Assembly (NCBI GenBank): GCA_030533445.1
Contig: CM060072.1
Location: 19,781,767 to 19,845,766 of the forward strand
Length of the DNA: 64,000 nucleotides
Origin: Cyprinodon diabolis
Taxonomy: Eukaryota; Chordata; Actinopteri; Cyprinodontiformes; Cyprinodontidae
Reading direction: 5' to 3'
Both the position numbers and the translations under genes were made by a program. This document shows, in pieces, positions 63,716-64,000 of this stretch. Within the stretch, counting starts at the first letter, position 1; each line of letters opens with the position of its first letter. The notes beneath the pieces were generated by a model. It worked only from the letters and a program-made list of their open reading frames with translations. It did no database searches and was not told the origin of the DNA.

Positions 63716-64000
63716 CTACAGGCAGACAAAAACCATGATTAAATGGAGTTCAGAAATCACTTGTGGAACAGCAGAGTTCTGAAAACCTGAATACTCCACC
63801 ACTGTATTCATACTGCTTGATAAAAGCTAATTTTTACAGGTTTATGCAAAAGACCCAATTACAGCTGATATTGTGCCTTTTTCTGCAGGAACTGCTAAGA
63901 AGATTAAAATTGCTTTTAATAAATATAGAAACTCCACTCTCACTACATCTGCATTAGCAACAGTTTTAGAGTAACTCGACTATTCTAACGAACCATAGCT

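Overview
The window is nuclear DNA of a ray-finned fish, very likely a percomorph teleost. Genes are split by GT/AG introns, non-coding DNA is AT-rich, and the repeats are typical fish hAT, Harbinger, Tc1-like, SINE and LINE fragments. No prokaryotic, viral or CRISPR feature was seen. All exon models were built by eye from reading frames, splice sites and family alignment remembered from known proteins; no database search was possible.

Layout. (1) 2041-11928, plus strand: a complete 8-exon class IV TRIM gene (RING, B-box2, coiled coil, PRY-SPRY; 478 residues) with a CCAAT/CRE promoter just upstream and a polyadenylation signal at 12961. Its introns hold many DNA transposons, including a four-level nest in the last intron (7349-11187). 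(2) 17297-30042, minus strand: a complete 15-exon TRIM3 orthologue or co-orthologue (RING, B-box, coiled coil, filamin, six NHL repeats; about 752 residues), convergent with gene 1. (3) About 30.1-54.6 kb: a long stretch with no recognisable gene. It holds decayed Tc1-like copies, Harbinger and TTAA-target elements, a LINE reverse transcriptase remnant, a near-perfect foldback element, a broken THAP domain, and two possible regulatory patches. (4) 54657-54728: an intact tRNA-Trp(CCA) gene. (5) 59134 to beyond the right edge, minus strand: the C-terminal part of an FH2-domain formin of the FHDC1 (inverted formin) family.

How the genes relate. The two TRIM genes encode predicted RING ubiquitin ligases of different classes; nothing in the sequence shows that they act together. 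The order formin (upstream) then TRIM-NHL gene (downstream), both on the same strand, matches the human FHDC1-TRIM2 arrangement. Because the TRIM gene here reads as TRIM3 rather than TRIM2, the block looks like a retained genome-duplication paralogue of that neighbourhood.

I did not find a convincing new biological system. The most informative non-genic signals are the stratified transposon nest with an internal empty-site comparison, the 80-bp foldback element, the TTAA-flanked element with an Arg-Gly-rich frame, and the degenerate BED and THAP zinc-finger remnants.
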